NCBI GenBank assembly: GCA_016786585.1
Contig: JAEUUI010000007.1
Span: 248,001 to 312,000, forward strand
Source of the DNA: Cyclobacteriaceae bacterium
GTDB lineage: Bacteria; Bacteroidota; Bacteroidia; Cytophagales; Cyclobacteriaceae
Length of the DNA stretch: 64,000 nt
Reading direction: 5' to 3'
Every line of letters starts with the position of its first letter. Positions within the stretch are counted from its first letter, which is position 1. Shown here piece after piece: positions 1 to 8,556 of the stretch. The notes beneath the pieces are model-generated. The model was not told the DNA's origin, made no database searches, and worked only from the letters and a program-made list of their open reading frames with translations. Made by a program: the position numbers and the translations under genes.

Positions 1-600
1 GACCTCGTAACCGATCTTATCTTCAAACTCGGGAGCGTCAACTTCTGCATAGTAAACGTCATCAAGCACATAGTATTCTTTTCCGTCAATCGTCTCCACT
101 TCATAACCTTCCGGTAAGGCATCTACCACGGCGCCTTCAGGAGCATCTACTACATCATACTCGTCTGTTGTGCTCGGGGCTTTTGAATAGAACGTTCCGT
201 AGTAATAGTAATATGTGGCAGGGGCTACGATTACTGTTCTATATCCAACCGGTAAAACACGTATACGAAGTCCGCGTGCCGGACGCACCACTACATAATC
301 AGCCCCTCTGCGGGTGTAATACACACCACCGTGAAAGTAATACGGTGTTCTTTTGTATTTGATTACCGTTGCCCCGGTTGGTACAACTCTAACCGTTGCT
401 CCCCAACGTGGAAGTTCTGCATACCGAACGTGTGCTCTGCGTACAACTACGGTGCGCTGATGCGGCCTGCGAACGACCACCGTTGTTCCGCGCCTGGTGC
501 GGACAACTGCTCTTCTGCGTTGCGCTTCGGCCTGTTCAGAAATCAAAGCCAATCCGCAGGTTATAATAAAAGAGAAAATGATAAATCTGATCTTATTCAT
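1..600 (-). CDS. DUF6515-like secreted protein (partial, C-terminus beyond window)
   Basis: Reading the minus strand from an ATG at 598-600 gives an open frame of 200 codons that leaves the window at base 1, so the C-terminus is missing. The first ~27 residues form a signal peptide ending near AEAQ. An Arg/Val-rich stretch follows, then a Tyr/Val-rich region with runs such as GGVYYTRRGADYVVV, a V-L-P-V-G-Y segment and YYYYYGTFY. This pattern matches my memory of the DUF6515 family, whose function is unknown. The tail contains an acidic Tyr-containing repeat (YEVETIDGKEYYVLDDVYY). It is probably an exported or outer-surface protein. The gene is divergent from the ECF sigma factor at 807. Family assignment is by motif recall only. 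Confidence 0.65.
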   Translation of the reverse strand, partial: MNKIRFIIFSFIITCGLALISEQAEAQRRRAVVRTRRGTTVVVRRPHQRTVVVRRAHVRYAELPRWGATVRVVPTGATVIKYKRTPYYFHGGVYYTRRGADYVVVRPARGLRIRVLPVGYRTVIVAPATYYYYYGTFYSKAPSTTDEYDVVDAPEGAVVDALPEGYEVETIDGKEYYVLDDVYYAEVDAPEFEDKIGYEV

Positions 601-806
601 GTTTTGTGAGTTTCGGTGCGTTTGACAATTCCGGATCGGAAGGGTTTAATGAAAGGCTCGGTTTTCTTTATTTTTTTGAACGGTTTCCCGTAATAACAGC
701 CAAATTCGACCTTTGTTCAGCTATTCCAAAAACTGTATCGGGCGGGTGTAACCTTTAGTGCCCCTCCCGGTAGATAACACGAAAATCAACAAAAACGCAG
801 TACCTG

Positions 807-1346
807 ATGACCGATGAGATGATTATGGAGGCCGTGAAAAACGGAGATCTTCAGCAGGCATCGCTGCTTTTTGACCGCTATCATAAACGGATTTACAATT
901 TCCTGGCGCGGATGACGGTGAGTAAAGTATTGGCCGAAGATCTTACCCAGAATGTTTTTCTGCGGATGATCAAGTACCGGACGAGCTATCGCGAAGGAAG
1001 CAAGTTCCAGTCGTGGATTTACCAGATCGCACGAAACGTTTTCAGCGATCATTACCAGATGCACAAGAACAGGGTTGCGGGGTTTGTGGATGTTGAAAAA
1101 GTAGGCGAGCGGATAGCGGATGAGGAGGAAAGTGTTGCACAGGATGAGCGGGAAAAAATTCTTCATCGTTCGCTGGCGCTGCTTACCGAAGAGCAGCGCG
1201 AGTTACTGGTGCTTACGCGATTTCAACATCTGAAATATGAAGAGGTAGCGGAGATGATGAACACTACAGTGGCAAATGTAAAAGTGAAAATCCACCGGGC
1301 GATACAGAAATTAAGAGAACACTATTTTCAATTGGAACAGATATAA
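807..1346 (+). CDS. ECF-type RNA polymerase sigma factor
   Basis: A 179-residue sigma-70 family protein of ECF size. Region 2 lies at about residues 20-90, with the conserved AEDLTQNVFLRM segment and a W-I-Y-Q-I-A-R-N helix for -10 recognition. Region 4 lies at about 120-175, with LALLTEEQRELLVLTRFQHLKYEEVAEMMNTTVANVKVKIHRA, a typical helix-turn-helix. It would direct RNA polymerase to a small regulon. The next gene starts 2 bases after its stop and encodes a membrane protein with an anti-sigma-like N-terminus, so the two very likely form a sigma/anti-sigma pair. The DUF4097 genes that follow are candidate targets or partners. The 206 bases between this gene and the divergent gene ending at 600 hold no further gene, and I saw no clear TAnnTTTG box there. 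Confidence 0.92.
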   Translation: MTDEMIMEAVKNGDLQQASLLFDRYHKRIYNFLARMTVSKVLAEDLTQNVFLRMIKYRTSYREGSKFQSWIYQIARNVFSDHYQMHKNRVAGFVDVEKVGERIADEEESVAQDEREKILHRSLALLTEEQRELLVLTRFQHLKYEEVAEMMNTTVANVKVKIHRAIQKLREHYFQLEQI

Positions 1347-1348
1347 GT

Positions 1349-2122
1349 ATGGAACGCGAGAAACTTGAAAGTATGCTCATCGATTACATCGATGGAAACC
1401 TGGAGGAGAAAGAACGCAAGCTTATTGAAGCAGCGCTGGAGCAGAATGAATCTGCCCGTGTGCTCTACCACCAGCTGAAAGAAGTGATGGTTAAAATGAG
1501 TGACGCTCCGAAACTGGAACCGGGTGATGCATTGAAAAGAAGTTTCGATCATTTTCTTGCCCAGGAGATTGCCAAGGTGCCAGAACGAAAATCCGTAAGC
1601 ATGGTACCGGTGTTTTACCGTATTGCCGCAGCAATTGTTTTGTTGATGGTAGTGGGCGTAGCATCATACTGGATCAGAAAAGATATGCAGAACGAGGCGC
1701 GGATGGCAGCAATGGAACGTGAGTTGGATGTCTACAAAAAACAGATGATGGGCTTGCTTGACAACGAATTTTCGCCAAGCCAGCGAATGCAGGGTGTTTC
1801 GGTTGCATATGAAATTAACAAGCCTGATGATGAGATTGTCCGCGTGCTGGTAAGCACATTGAATAATGACCCAAACACAAACGTACGGCTTGCCGCATTG
1901 GATGCACTGAGTCAGTTCTCAACCGAGAAAGGCGTTCGCAAGTCATTGATCGAGTCGCTTTCCACCCAAAAAGATCCGGTGGTTCAGATTGCGCTTATTC
2001 AGCTGATGGTGAAAATGAAGGAGAAGGGTGTGGTGAAGCAACTTGAACGTATCACGAAAGATGCGAAGACGATGAAAGCGGTGCGGGACGAAGCGTACTC
2101 AGGAATATTTAAACTTTCATAA
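1349..2122 (+). CDS. Anti-sigma-like membrane protein with C-terminal HEAT repeats
   Basis: 257 residues. The N-terminal ~50 residues (MLIDYIDGNLEEKERKLIE...) resemble the cytoplasmic anti-sigma domain found next to ECF sigma factors, but no zinc-binding His/Cys set is visible. A single transmembrane helix lies at about 88-109. Beyond it is a short predicted coiled coil (about 110-135) and then about two or three HEAT-like helical repeats (for example DDEIVRVLVSTLNNDPNTNVRLAALDALSQF). The likely topology is a cytoplasmic N-terminus that holds the sigma factor and a periplasmic HEAT domain that senses a protein partner. The gene starts 2 bases after the sigma factor stop. The anti-sigma role is inferred from context and architecture. 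Confidence 0.75.
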   Translation: MEREKLESMLIDYIDGNLEEKERKLIEAALEQNESARVLYHQLKEVMVKMSDAPKLEPGDALKRSFDHFLAQEIAKVPERKSVSMVPVFYRIAAAIVLLMVVGVASYWIRKDMQNEARMAAMERELDVYKKQMMGLLDNEFSPSQRMQGVSVAYEINKPDDEIVRVLVSTLNNDPNTNVRLAALDALSQFSTEKGVRKSLIESLSTQKDPVVQIALIQLMVKMKEKGVVKQLERITKDAKTMKAVRDEAYSGIFKLS

Positions 2123-2199
2123 GGATTGATCGCCTCACTGCAGAGAGAAGATTGATCCGGATGGTTATATAAACAAAACAGATTCTAAAAAATAAAATA

Positions 2200-2958
2200 A
2201 TGAAAACGATACTGATGGGAGTGGCTGCCCTTTGCATAACGTTAACAGTCACGGCACAGGAATATAAGGTAGCAAAAAACAGCGGTAAACTTCAGATTAA
2301 TCTGGGCCGCGTAACGGTCGAAGGTCATGCCGGTAATGAAATCATCTTCTCGTCACGGGACAATGATCGCGAGAAAGATGAGCGTGCAGAAGGGCTTCGT
2401 GCAATCAGCGGGTCCGGGCTGGAGGATAATACGGGTCTTGGCATTAACGTGACGGAGAAAGATGGCGTGCTCACCGTAAGCCAATTGAAAAAGATGAACT
2501 CACCGGATATCAAAATTCTGGTACCGAAAGGGGTAATTGTTGCGTATGAACACAGTTCGCAATACGGCAGCAAGGTGACATTCAAAAATCTGGAGAACGA
2601 AATTGAAGTTTCGGCAAATTACAACGGAGTAGAGCTGGAAAATATCAGCGGGCCGGCAACTGTGAAGGCCGTGTATGGTAGTGTTGATGCAACGTTCAGC
2701 AACAATGTAAAAGGGCCGATTTCAATTGTTTCAATTTACGGTCATGTTGATGTGGCAATGCCGGTTTCGATCAAGGCAAACATCAAAATGAGCACATCAT
2801 ATGGTGAAATATTTGCTTCGCCTGATTTCAAGATCGAAGTAGAACGCCAGGGCGACCTGGTAAATTACAGTGACCGTATCAACGGAAAAATTAATGGTGG
2901 CGGTATGAACATCGATTTCCGCTCCGACTACGGTAAAATCTACTTCCGTAAAAAATGA
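2200..2958 (+). CDS. DUF4097-family secreted beta-ladder protein (first of pair)
   Basis: 252 residues starting with a signal peptide (MKTILMGVAALCITLTVTAQ). The rest is a repetitive beta-strand protein of the DUF4097/putative adhesin type. Successive rungs end in a small residue-Tyr-Gly turn: VYGSVDATF, IYGHVDVAM, SYGEIFASP and the C-terminal DYGKIYFRKK. Such proteins are thought to form right-handed beta-helices in the envelope; no enzymatic role is known. The stop overlaps the start of the next, homologous gene by 4 bases (ATGA), so the two are translationally coupled. Position downstream of an ECF sigma/anti-sigma pair suggests a shared envelope-stress unit, which is an inference. Confidence 0.8.
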   Translation: MKTILMGVAALCITLTVTAQEYKVAKNSGKLQINLGRVTVEGHAGNEIIFSSRDNDREKDERAEGLRAISGSGLEDNTGLGINVTEKDGVLTVSQLKKMNSPDIKILVPKGVIVAYEHSSQYGSKVTFKNLENEIEVSANYNGVELENISGPATVKAVYGSVDATFSNNVKGPISIVSIYGHVDVAMPVSIKANIKMSTSYGEIFASPDFKIEVERQGDLVNYSDRINGKINGGGMNIDFRSDYGKIYFRKK

Positions 2959-3686
2959 GAGCGCTGATTGGACTTATCCTGATCACATTCGTTACCGGCA
3001 GTCTGAGCGCTCAGACTTCGGTAACGAAGAGTTTTGCGACAACGCCCGGCCAGAAGTTAACGCTTCAATTCGATTACCCAGAGTTGATTAAAGTGACAAC
3101 CTGGGATAAAAATGAAGTATCGATTACCGGAAAGGTAAGTATCAACGGAGGTGAAAACGATGATGCGTTCGAGCTCACAAGCTCAACAGGCAGCAATACG
3201 CTAACTGTTGAAGGCAGAATGAAAGATTTGAAGCATCTGCCGCACCGCTATACGATTAACCATGGTCAGGAGAAGGTAATTTTTAAGACTAAGGATGACT
3301 TTGAAAAGTACAAGCGAGAGCATGGCGGAACCTTCAACTATACGTCACAGGGAGTAGATATCGACATTACGCTGGAAGTGAAAGTACCTCGCAACATGGA
3401 AACGAAGATTGAGGCGACCTACGGATTTGTAGAGGTACGTGATTTCAATGGGCCGTTGTCCGTGGAGGCTACATACGGGGGCGTAGATGTTGTTGTGCAA
3501 CCCCAAACTACGGGCGAGTTGCTGGCGGAGACTAACTATGGTGAGATCTACTCGAATCTCGATTTCAAGTTTAGTGGCGGAGACTTTGGTGACTTTCATA
3601 CGCAGGTATCGGCCAAACCGGGGGCGGGACCGCGTTACAGTTTTGAATCCAAATACGGAAATGTGTATTTGAGAAAGCCACTGTAA
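2955..3686 (+). CDS. DUF4097-family secreted beta-ladder protein (second of pair)
   Basis: 243 residues with a signal peptide cleaved near LSAQ. It shares the rung pattern of its upstream neighbour: TYGFVEVRD, TYGGVDVVV, NYGEIYSNL and the C-terminal KYGNVYLRKPL. A less repetitive segment at about 85-125 (HLPHRYTINHGQEKVIFKTKDDFEKY) sets it apart. It starts inside the stop codon of the upstream gene and ends 10 bases before a strong intrinsic terminator, so it is the last gene of the sigma-factor transcription unit. The two paralogues may interact on the surface or periplasmic side. I do not recognise a specific function. Confidence 0.8.
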   Translation: MRALIGLILITFVTGSLSAQTSVTKSFATTPGQKLTLQFDYPELIKVTTWDKNEVSITGKVSINGGENDDAFELTSSTGSNTLTVEGRMKDLKHLPHRYTINHGQEKVIFKTKDDFEKYKREHGGTFNYTSQGVDIDITLEVKVPRNMETKIEATYGFVEVRDFNGPLSVEATYGGVDVVVQPQTTGELLAETNYGEIYSNLDFKFSGGDFGDFHTQVSAKPGAGPRYSFESKYGNVYLRKPL

Positions 3687-3696
3687 ACGATTGCAT

Positions 3697-3727
3697 AACC
3701 CCGCTATTTAAGAAGCGGGGTTTTTTT
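3697..3727 (+). terminator. Intrinsic terminator after the sigma/DUF4097 operon
   Basis: A perfect 9-bp stem AACCCCGCT/AGCGGGGTT (3697-3705 with 3714-3722), loop ATTTAAGA, followed by a T run. It starts 10 bases after the stop of the second DUF4097 gene. Confidence 0.95.
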
Positions 3728-3772
3728 ATACATTTAATCTATAGTTAGTCTATTAAATTAGTAGAGTATTAA

Positions 3773-3780
3773 TATATTTG
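3773..3780 (+). promoter_or_regulatory. Candidate promoter -7 box for the TonB receptor gene
   Basis: TATATTTG fits the Bacteroidota -7 consensus TAnnTTTG. It lies 27 bases before the ATG at 3808 in a very AT-rich stretch directly after the terminator. No convincing TTTG/TTG -33 box is seen at the usual spacing, so this is moderate evidence. Confidence 0.5.
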
Positions 3781-3807
3781 GGCTTTTCGAACCCGAAATG
3801 CTCAACC

Positions 3808-6381
3808 ATGATCAGATTACTACTCGCCACGCTTTTAATTTTTTCGGCTGTTGCAGGCTATGCTCAGCAAACCATCTCCGGCGTTGTTAAAGACAGTCAG
3901 GGGTCGCCTGTTACACAGGCCAATGTTGTCGTTACTGGAACTCGCGCGTATGCGGTAACAAATGAAAAGGGACAGTTTACACTTTCCTTTTCAGAGAAGT
4001 TGCCTGTATTTATTCGGGTAAGTTCAGTAGGCTATAAATCGCAGGAGCTGACCGTTGACGGGACAACAAGCTCCATTGAAATCACCTTGGCGGATGACAT
4101 CTTGTTATCAGAAGTAGTAATAACTGCCAGGCGCAGAAAAGAGGTTGCACAAAAAGTACCGATCGCGATTTCTGTGCTCAGTGGTGAAACCGTTCAACAA
4201 TCTGGCGCCTTTAATGTTAACCGGCTAAAAGAACTTATTCCATCCGTTCAACTTTATTCATCAAACCCCCGCAACACGGGTATTAATATTCGTGGGCTTG
4301 GATCACCCTTTGGATTAACGAACGATGGCCTTGATCCGGGCGTTGGTTTTTACGTTGATGGCGTTTATTACGCACGTCCCGCAGCTGCCACGCTTGATTT
4401 TATTGATGTCGAACGGATAGAAGTCTTACGGGGTCCTCAGGGAACTTTGTTCGGAAAGAATACCACTTCAGGAGCTTTTAACATCACCACCCGTAAACCA
4501 AGTTTTACCCCGGCTGCAGATGTTGAAGTGAGCTATGGTAACTATGGATATGTTCAGGCAAAAACTTCCGTAACCGGACCGCTTTCAAAAAACCTCGCTG
4601 CGCGCGTGTCATTCTCCGGAACTCAACGGGACGGTACGATTGAAAACGTAAGAACCGGAAAATACATCAATGATATTAATAACCTGGGTGTGCATGCGCA
4701 ACTTTTGTTCGAGCCGTCTTCGATAACCTCCATCACGCTTTCGGCTGATGCATCGCGCCAGCGCCCGGACGGTTACGCACAGGTTGTAGCAGGGGTTGTG
4801 AAAACCAAGCGTGCAGACTACCGCCAATTCGATGCGATCATTGCTGATCTTAATTATTCATTACCCAGCAGGAATGCGTTCGACCGAAAAATCGATCACG
4901 ATACTCCCTGGAAATCAAATAATGACCTTGGCGGAGTCTCGCTTACAGTAGATACTGAACTCGGCCCCGGCACCCTCACATCTACTACCGCCTGGCGTTA
5001 TTGGAACTGGGATCCATCAAACGATCGCGACTTTACAGGATTACAGGCATTGTCAAAATCTCAGAACCCTGCGGAGCATCGAAACTGGTCGCAGGAAATC
5101 CGATACGCAGGCGATATTTCGTCCCGCGTGAGCGGAGTGGTGGGGGTGTTTTATATCGATCAGGAAGTTAACATCAATGGCACAGAAGAATCCGGTTCAG
5201 CCCAATGGCGATTCTCCCAAAGTTCAACCAGTCCGCTGTGGCAAACTCCCGGATTATTCGAAGGATTTGGAATCCGGACAAAGGCATCCATCAAATCGAA
5301 GAGTGCAGCGGTATTCGCAAATGTGGACTGGGAGATTCTGGATGGATTGCATGTGATGCCCGGCATTCGCTTTAACTACGATGAGAAGGATGTCAGCTAT
5401 GACCGTAAGGCCTATGGCGGATTGGATACCGCAACATACAGTGGAACAAAGGCTCAAAAGACTACATTGCAAGGATTCAAGAATGGTGTTTATACAAGTC
5501 AGTACTATGTAGCGAATGCAGATGAAAATAATTTCACCTATAATTTTACGCTGGCATACAAGCCTACTGCACGCATCAACGCATACGTTACATACTCTAC
5601 CAGTTATAAGCCCGTTGGTGTGAACGTGGCAGGGCTGCCTACGATTGACGGAAAGCCCGCTACCGATCTGGCGGTGATTAAACCTGAAGACGTTCGGCAT
5701 GTTGAAGTGGGTATAAAGACTACACCTATTGCCAATGCAACCATTAACCTGACGTTCTATAATACCGGAATCAAAAACTATCAGACCAATGTACAATCCC
5801 CCGAGCTTGGCGTTAACCGCGGGTACATCGCCAATGCACAAGAAGTTCGGGTACGCGGTATTGAACTGGATGGAAATATCTTATTCAATAAATTTCTCAA
5901 AGTCTACGGAGCAGTTTCCTATACCGATGGTGAGTATGTAAAATTCACCAACGCTCCGCTTCCGCTGGAGGAGACCGGAACAACGGTGGAAGGTGTGCAA
6001 GTTGCATTTAAAGATATTTCGGGTGCTCAACTGCCGGGTATCTCGAAGTGGTCAGGTTCACTGGGTAGCGAATTTTCTACGGCCGTAAACTTCTTGCGCC
6101 AGGCGGGCCGGTATTTCTTTACCGTGGAAGGATTTTATCGCTCGGATTTTTCATCAAGTCCGTCTCCATCTAAATATCTGAATGTGGATGGCTATGCACT
6201 GGTAAATGTGCGCACGGGATTCCGGGCTTCTGCCGGAATTTCTGTATCGGTGTGGTCCCGCAACCTGTTTAACAAAAACTATTACGAACAGCTTTTACCT
6301 GCGGGTGGCAATGCCGGTCATTATGCCGGTGTACTGGGCGATCCACGAACGTATGGCGTAACGCTGAACTATTCGTTTTAA
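3808..6381 (+). CDS. TonB-dependent outer-membrane receptor
   Basis: 857 residues from the ATG at 3808, which begins the signal peptide MIRLLLATLLIFSAVAGYAQ; an in-frame TTG at 3778 overlaps the promoter box and is unlikely. A carboxypeptidase-regulatory-like beta-sandwich spans about 22-105 (ISGVVKDSQGSPVTQANVVV), a plug domain about 115-225 (VERIEVLRGPQGTLFGKNTTSGAFNI), then a 22-strand-type barrel to a terminal Phe. The length and the GTLFGKNTTSGAFN plug motif resemble iron-complex/small-molecule receptors rather than ~1000-residue SusC glycan receptors, and no SusD partner follows. It probably imports a siderophore-like or small organic ligand with TonB energy. The gene heads a run with a flavoprotein, a DUF2490 protein and a TSUP exporter. 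The substrate cannot be told from sequence. Confidence 0.9.
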   Translation: MIRLLLATLLIFSAVAGYAQQTISGVVKDSQGSPVTQANVVVTGTRAYAVTNEKGQFTLSFSEKLPVFIRVSSVGYKSQELTVDGTTSSIEITLADDILLSEVVITARRRKEVAQKVPIAISVLSGETVQQSGAFNVNRLKELIPSVQLYSSNPRNTGINIRGLGSPFGLTNDGLDPGVGFYVDGVYYARPAAATLDFIDVERIEVLRGPQGTLFGKNTTSGAFNITTRKPSFTPAADVEVSYGNYGYVQAKTSVTGPLSKNLAARVSFSGTQRDGTIENVRTGKYINDINNLGVHAQLLFEPSSITSITLSADASRQRPDGYAQVVAGVVKTKRADYRQFDAIIADLNYSLPSRNAFDRKIDHDTPWKSNNDLGGVSLTVDTELGPGTLTSTTAWRYWNWDPSNDRDFTGLQALSKSQNPAEHRNWSQEIRYAGDISSRVSGVVGVFYIDQEVNINGTEESGSAQWRFSQSSTSPLWQTPGLFEGFGIRTKASIKSKSAAVFANVDWEILDGLHVMPGIRFNYDEKDVSYDRKAYGGLDTATYSGTKAQKTTLQGFKNGVYTSQYYVANADENNFTYNFTLAYKPTARINAYVTYSTSYKPVGVNVAGLPTIDGKPATDLAVIKPEDVRHVEVGIKTTPIANATINLTFYNTGIKNYQTNVQSPELGVNRGYIANAQEVRVRGIELDGNILFNKFLKVYGAVSYTDGEYVKFTNAPLPLEETGTTVEGVQVAFKDISGAQLPGISKWSGSLGSEFSTAVNFLRQAGRYFFTVEGFYRSDFSSSPSPSKYLNVDGYALVNVRTGFRASAGISVSVWSRNLFNKNYYEQLLPAGGNAGHYAGVLGDPRTYGVTLNYSF

Positions 6382-6454
6382 CAATTAGTAGGTGTGGTCT
6401 GAATGTGATTTCGCGGTGTTTTTTGTAATCCGTATCTTTCCTGTTTACGATACG

Positions 6455-7801
6455 ATGAACATTGCGATAATCGGAGGCGGACTGAGCGGAACATTGGTGG
6501 CGTATTACATGCTATTGGCCGACCGGCAACCGGCAACGCTGTACTTATTTGAAAGGGAGCAACGTCAGCTAGCGCGCGGTATTGCTTATCGCGACTCTAA
6601 TAAGCGGCATGTGTTAAACGTACCCGCATCGGCTATGAATCTATATAATCTTCCTTCCGGAGATTTTTACCAGTGGCTTCAGAAAAATACACACGCTGAT
6701 TTTTCACCGGATGACTTCGTTCCGCGGAATTTGTTTGGCAGTTACCTGAAGGAGCTTTTTGAAAGACAGCTTACTAAATCCCATACCGTAAAAATTAAGA
6801 TTATTTCGGATGAGGTAATCGACATTGAAAAAACAGGAGCTTTACTTAGTGTTTCTACAAAATCCGGTACTTCGTATACAGTTGCAAAGGCAGTTCTTGC
6901 TACTGGAATCCTGCCTCCGGCTGATACATTCGCGTTAACACCGGATGTTATTCACTCCGGGCTCTATCAGACCAATCCATGGAATTACCGCTATCTTAAC
7001 AGACTAAAAATGAATCAGCATGTAACGCTTGTCGGAAGCGGGCTAACCATGCTTGATCATGCTGTGGAGCTACTGAATGATAAAGGAAATTTTTCGGTTA
7101 CTGCATTTTCACGCAGAGGATTTCTTCCCTTAGCTCACAGGCCCTATTCAGCGTACGATTTTCCCGACTATAACATTTCTGTAACAGAAGACATCGGTGC
7201 ATTACTTGCGAATATTCGCAGGTATTATAGTACCCATAAAAGTAACGGCCTTAATTGGCGCGACTTGATTGATCGAATCAGAAGTCAGGCTCCGGAACTT
7301 TGGAAGGGGCTAAACGAAGTAAGCAAAAAACGGTTCATCCGGCATTTGAAGCCCTATTGGGAGATCCATCGTCACCGGGCCCCACAACGGGTTTTGCAAC
7401 TGCTGGCTCGTGCCACGCAAGAAGGACGGTTTAAACTCATGAAGGGCTATGTTAAAAAGGTCGAAGTGAAAGGTCATCGGTTGTCAATTCAATTGGCAAC
7501 GTCCTCAAATACATCTTTTATTACTACCGATTACTTATTAAACAGCTCAGGCCTTCAGCAAGACATTGCGCTGACATCCGATCCACTGTTGCAAAAGCTG
7601 CTCGAACGAAAATATATGATTCCTGACCGAAATCTGCTCGGTATTCAAACAGATGATTCAGGCGCATTGATCTCTGCTGAAGGAAAAAAAAATATTTTCA
7701 CACTGGGCGCCTTGCGCAGAGCTTCGGAATTTGAATGCACTGCAGCAAAAGAGATAAGCAGGCAAGCGTTTATGTTCAGCGAAGTTTTACTCACCAATTG
7801 A
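6455..7801 (+). CDS. FAD/NAD(P)-binding protein (COG4529-like)
   Basis: 448 residues from the ATG at 6455, chosen because the dinucleotide-binding fold starts at once (MNIAIIGGGLSGTLVAYYML); a GTG at 6392 would add 21 non-conserved residues. The GGGLSG loop binds FAD. A second nucleotide-binding loop appears near residue 195 (VTLVGSGLTMLDHAVEL), and LNVPASAMNLY is typical of this family. These proteins are annotated as FAD/NAD(P)-binding or hydroxyacylglutathione-like oxidoreductases of uncertain reaction, distantly related to N-hydroxylating monooxygenases. It ends 14 bases before the DUF2490 gene and follows a TonB receptor by 73 bases, which suggests it acts on the imported compound. That link is an inference. 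Confidence 0.82.
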   Translation: MNIAIIGGGLSGTLVAYYMLLADRQPATLYLFEREQRQLARGIAYRDSNKRHVLNVPASAMNLYNLPSGDFYQWLQKNTHADFSPDDFVPRNLFGSYLKELFERQLTKSHTVKIKIISDEVIDIEKTGALLSVSTKSGTSYTVAKAVLATGILPPADTFALTPDVIHSGLYQTNPWNYRYLNRLKMNQHVTLVGSGLTMLDHAVELLNDKGNFSVTAFSRRGFLPLAHRPYSAYDFPDYNISVTEDIGALLANIRRYYSTHKSNGLNWRDLIDRIRSQAPELWKGLNEVSKKRFIRHLKPYWEIHRHRAPQRVLQLLARATQEGRFKLMKGYVKKVEVKGHRLSIQLATSSNTSFITTDYLLNSSGLQQDIALTSDPLLQKLLERKYMIPDRNLLGIQTDDSGALISAEGKKNIFTLGALRRASEFECTAAKEISRQAFMFSEVLLTN

Positions 7802-7815
7802 TTGAATCCTTGAAA

Positions 7816-8556
7816 ATGATTTTAAAGAAAATACTATTTCTTCTTTTACTAATACCTGCATTGTCTTTTGCACAGAAGCAAACAGAATATACGGAACAGG
7901 CCTGGTTCGGATACCTGAATCAAACGAGGTTAACTAATCGCTCCGGAATATGGCTTGACCTTCAGCTTCGCCTGAACGATAAATTCGTGAAAGAGCCTGC
8001 CATTACACTTCTCCGCGGAGCTTATTTATTCTATCTGAACGATCAGAACCGACTGGCCGCAGGCTACGCGTACATAACTCAGTATTCCAATTCAGATGAA
8101 TTGCCCAATGTTCCGGAGCACCGTCTGTGGCAGCAGTTCCAGTGGTTCGAAAAAAAGAGCTGGCTTTCGATCATGCAATATGTTCGTTTGGAAGAACGCT
8201 TTCGCAGAAAAATAGCGGAAGGCAAATTAATTGACGAGTATACCTACACCAACCGCGTTCGGTATGCGATGGCATTTACAATTCCATTAAAAGGCCAGCC
8301 GGGCGAACCGAACAAACCCTTTGTTTTTATTAACAACGAGTTGATGATCAACTTCGGGTCGGAGATCGTTAACAATTATTTCGATCAAAACCGATTCTTT
8401 GTCGGTCTCGGGTACCAGTTCACAAAGAACCTGAACGCTAACGTTGGTTACCTGCATGTGTTTCAGCAATTGCCTGCTGCCGGCAGTTTCCGGCATATAG
8501 ACGGCATTCGCCTTTTTGTTTTTCACAATCTTGATTTCCGTACGGATGACCGATAA
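7816..8556 (+). CDS. DUF2490 domain-containing outer-membrane protein
   Basis: 246 residues. The start at 7816 gives the signal peptide MILKKILFLLLLIPALSFAQ; upstream in-frame ATGs lie inside the preceding gene. The mature part shows alternating hydrophobic/aromatic strands (EQAWFGYLNQTRLTNRSGIWLDLQLRL, YLHVFQQL) and is typical of DUF2490, a small predicted beta-barrel of unknown function. Its C-terminal coding end overlaps the start of the TSUP gene by 11 bases, so the two are co-translated. It may form an outer-membrane pore or anchor serving the TonB receptor or exporter next to it; this is not shown by sequence. Confidence 0.8.
   Translation: MILKKILFLLLLIPALSFAQKQTEYTEQAWFGYLNQTRLTNRSGIWLDLQLRLNDKFVKEPAITLLRGAYLFYLNDQNRLAAGYAYITQYSNSDELPNVPEHRLWQQFQWFEKKSWLSIMQYVRLEERFRRKIAEGKLIDEYTYTNRVRYAMAFTIPLKGQPGEPNKPFVFINNELMINFGSEIVNNYFDQNRFFVGLGYQFTKNLNANVGYLHVFQQLPAAGSFRHIDGIRLFVFHNLDFRTDDR

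Noticed and set aside
786-1166. 126-codon minus-strand ORF over the sigma factor
   Set aside because: Antisense to the conserved sigma-2 region; no recognisable domain.
5254-5841. 195-codon minus-strand ORF inside the TonB receptor
   Set aside because: Antisense shadow of a strongly conserved barrel domain; Cys- and Ile-rich without any domain.
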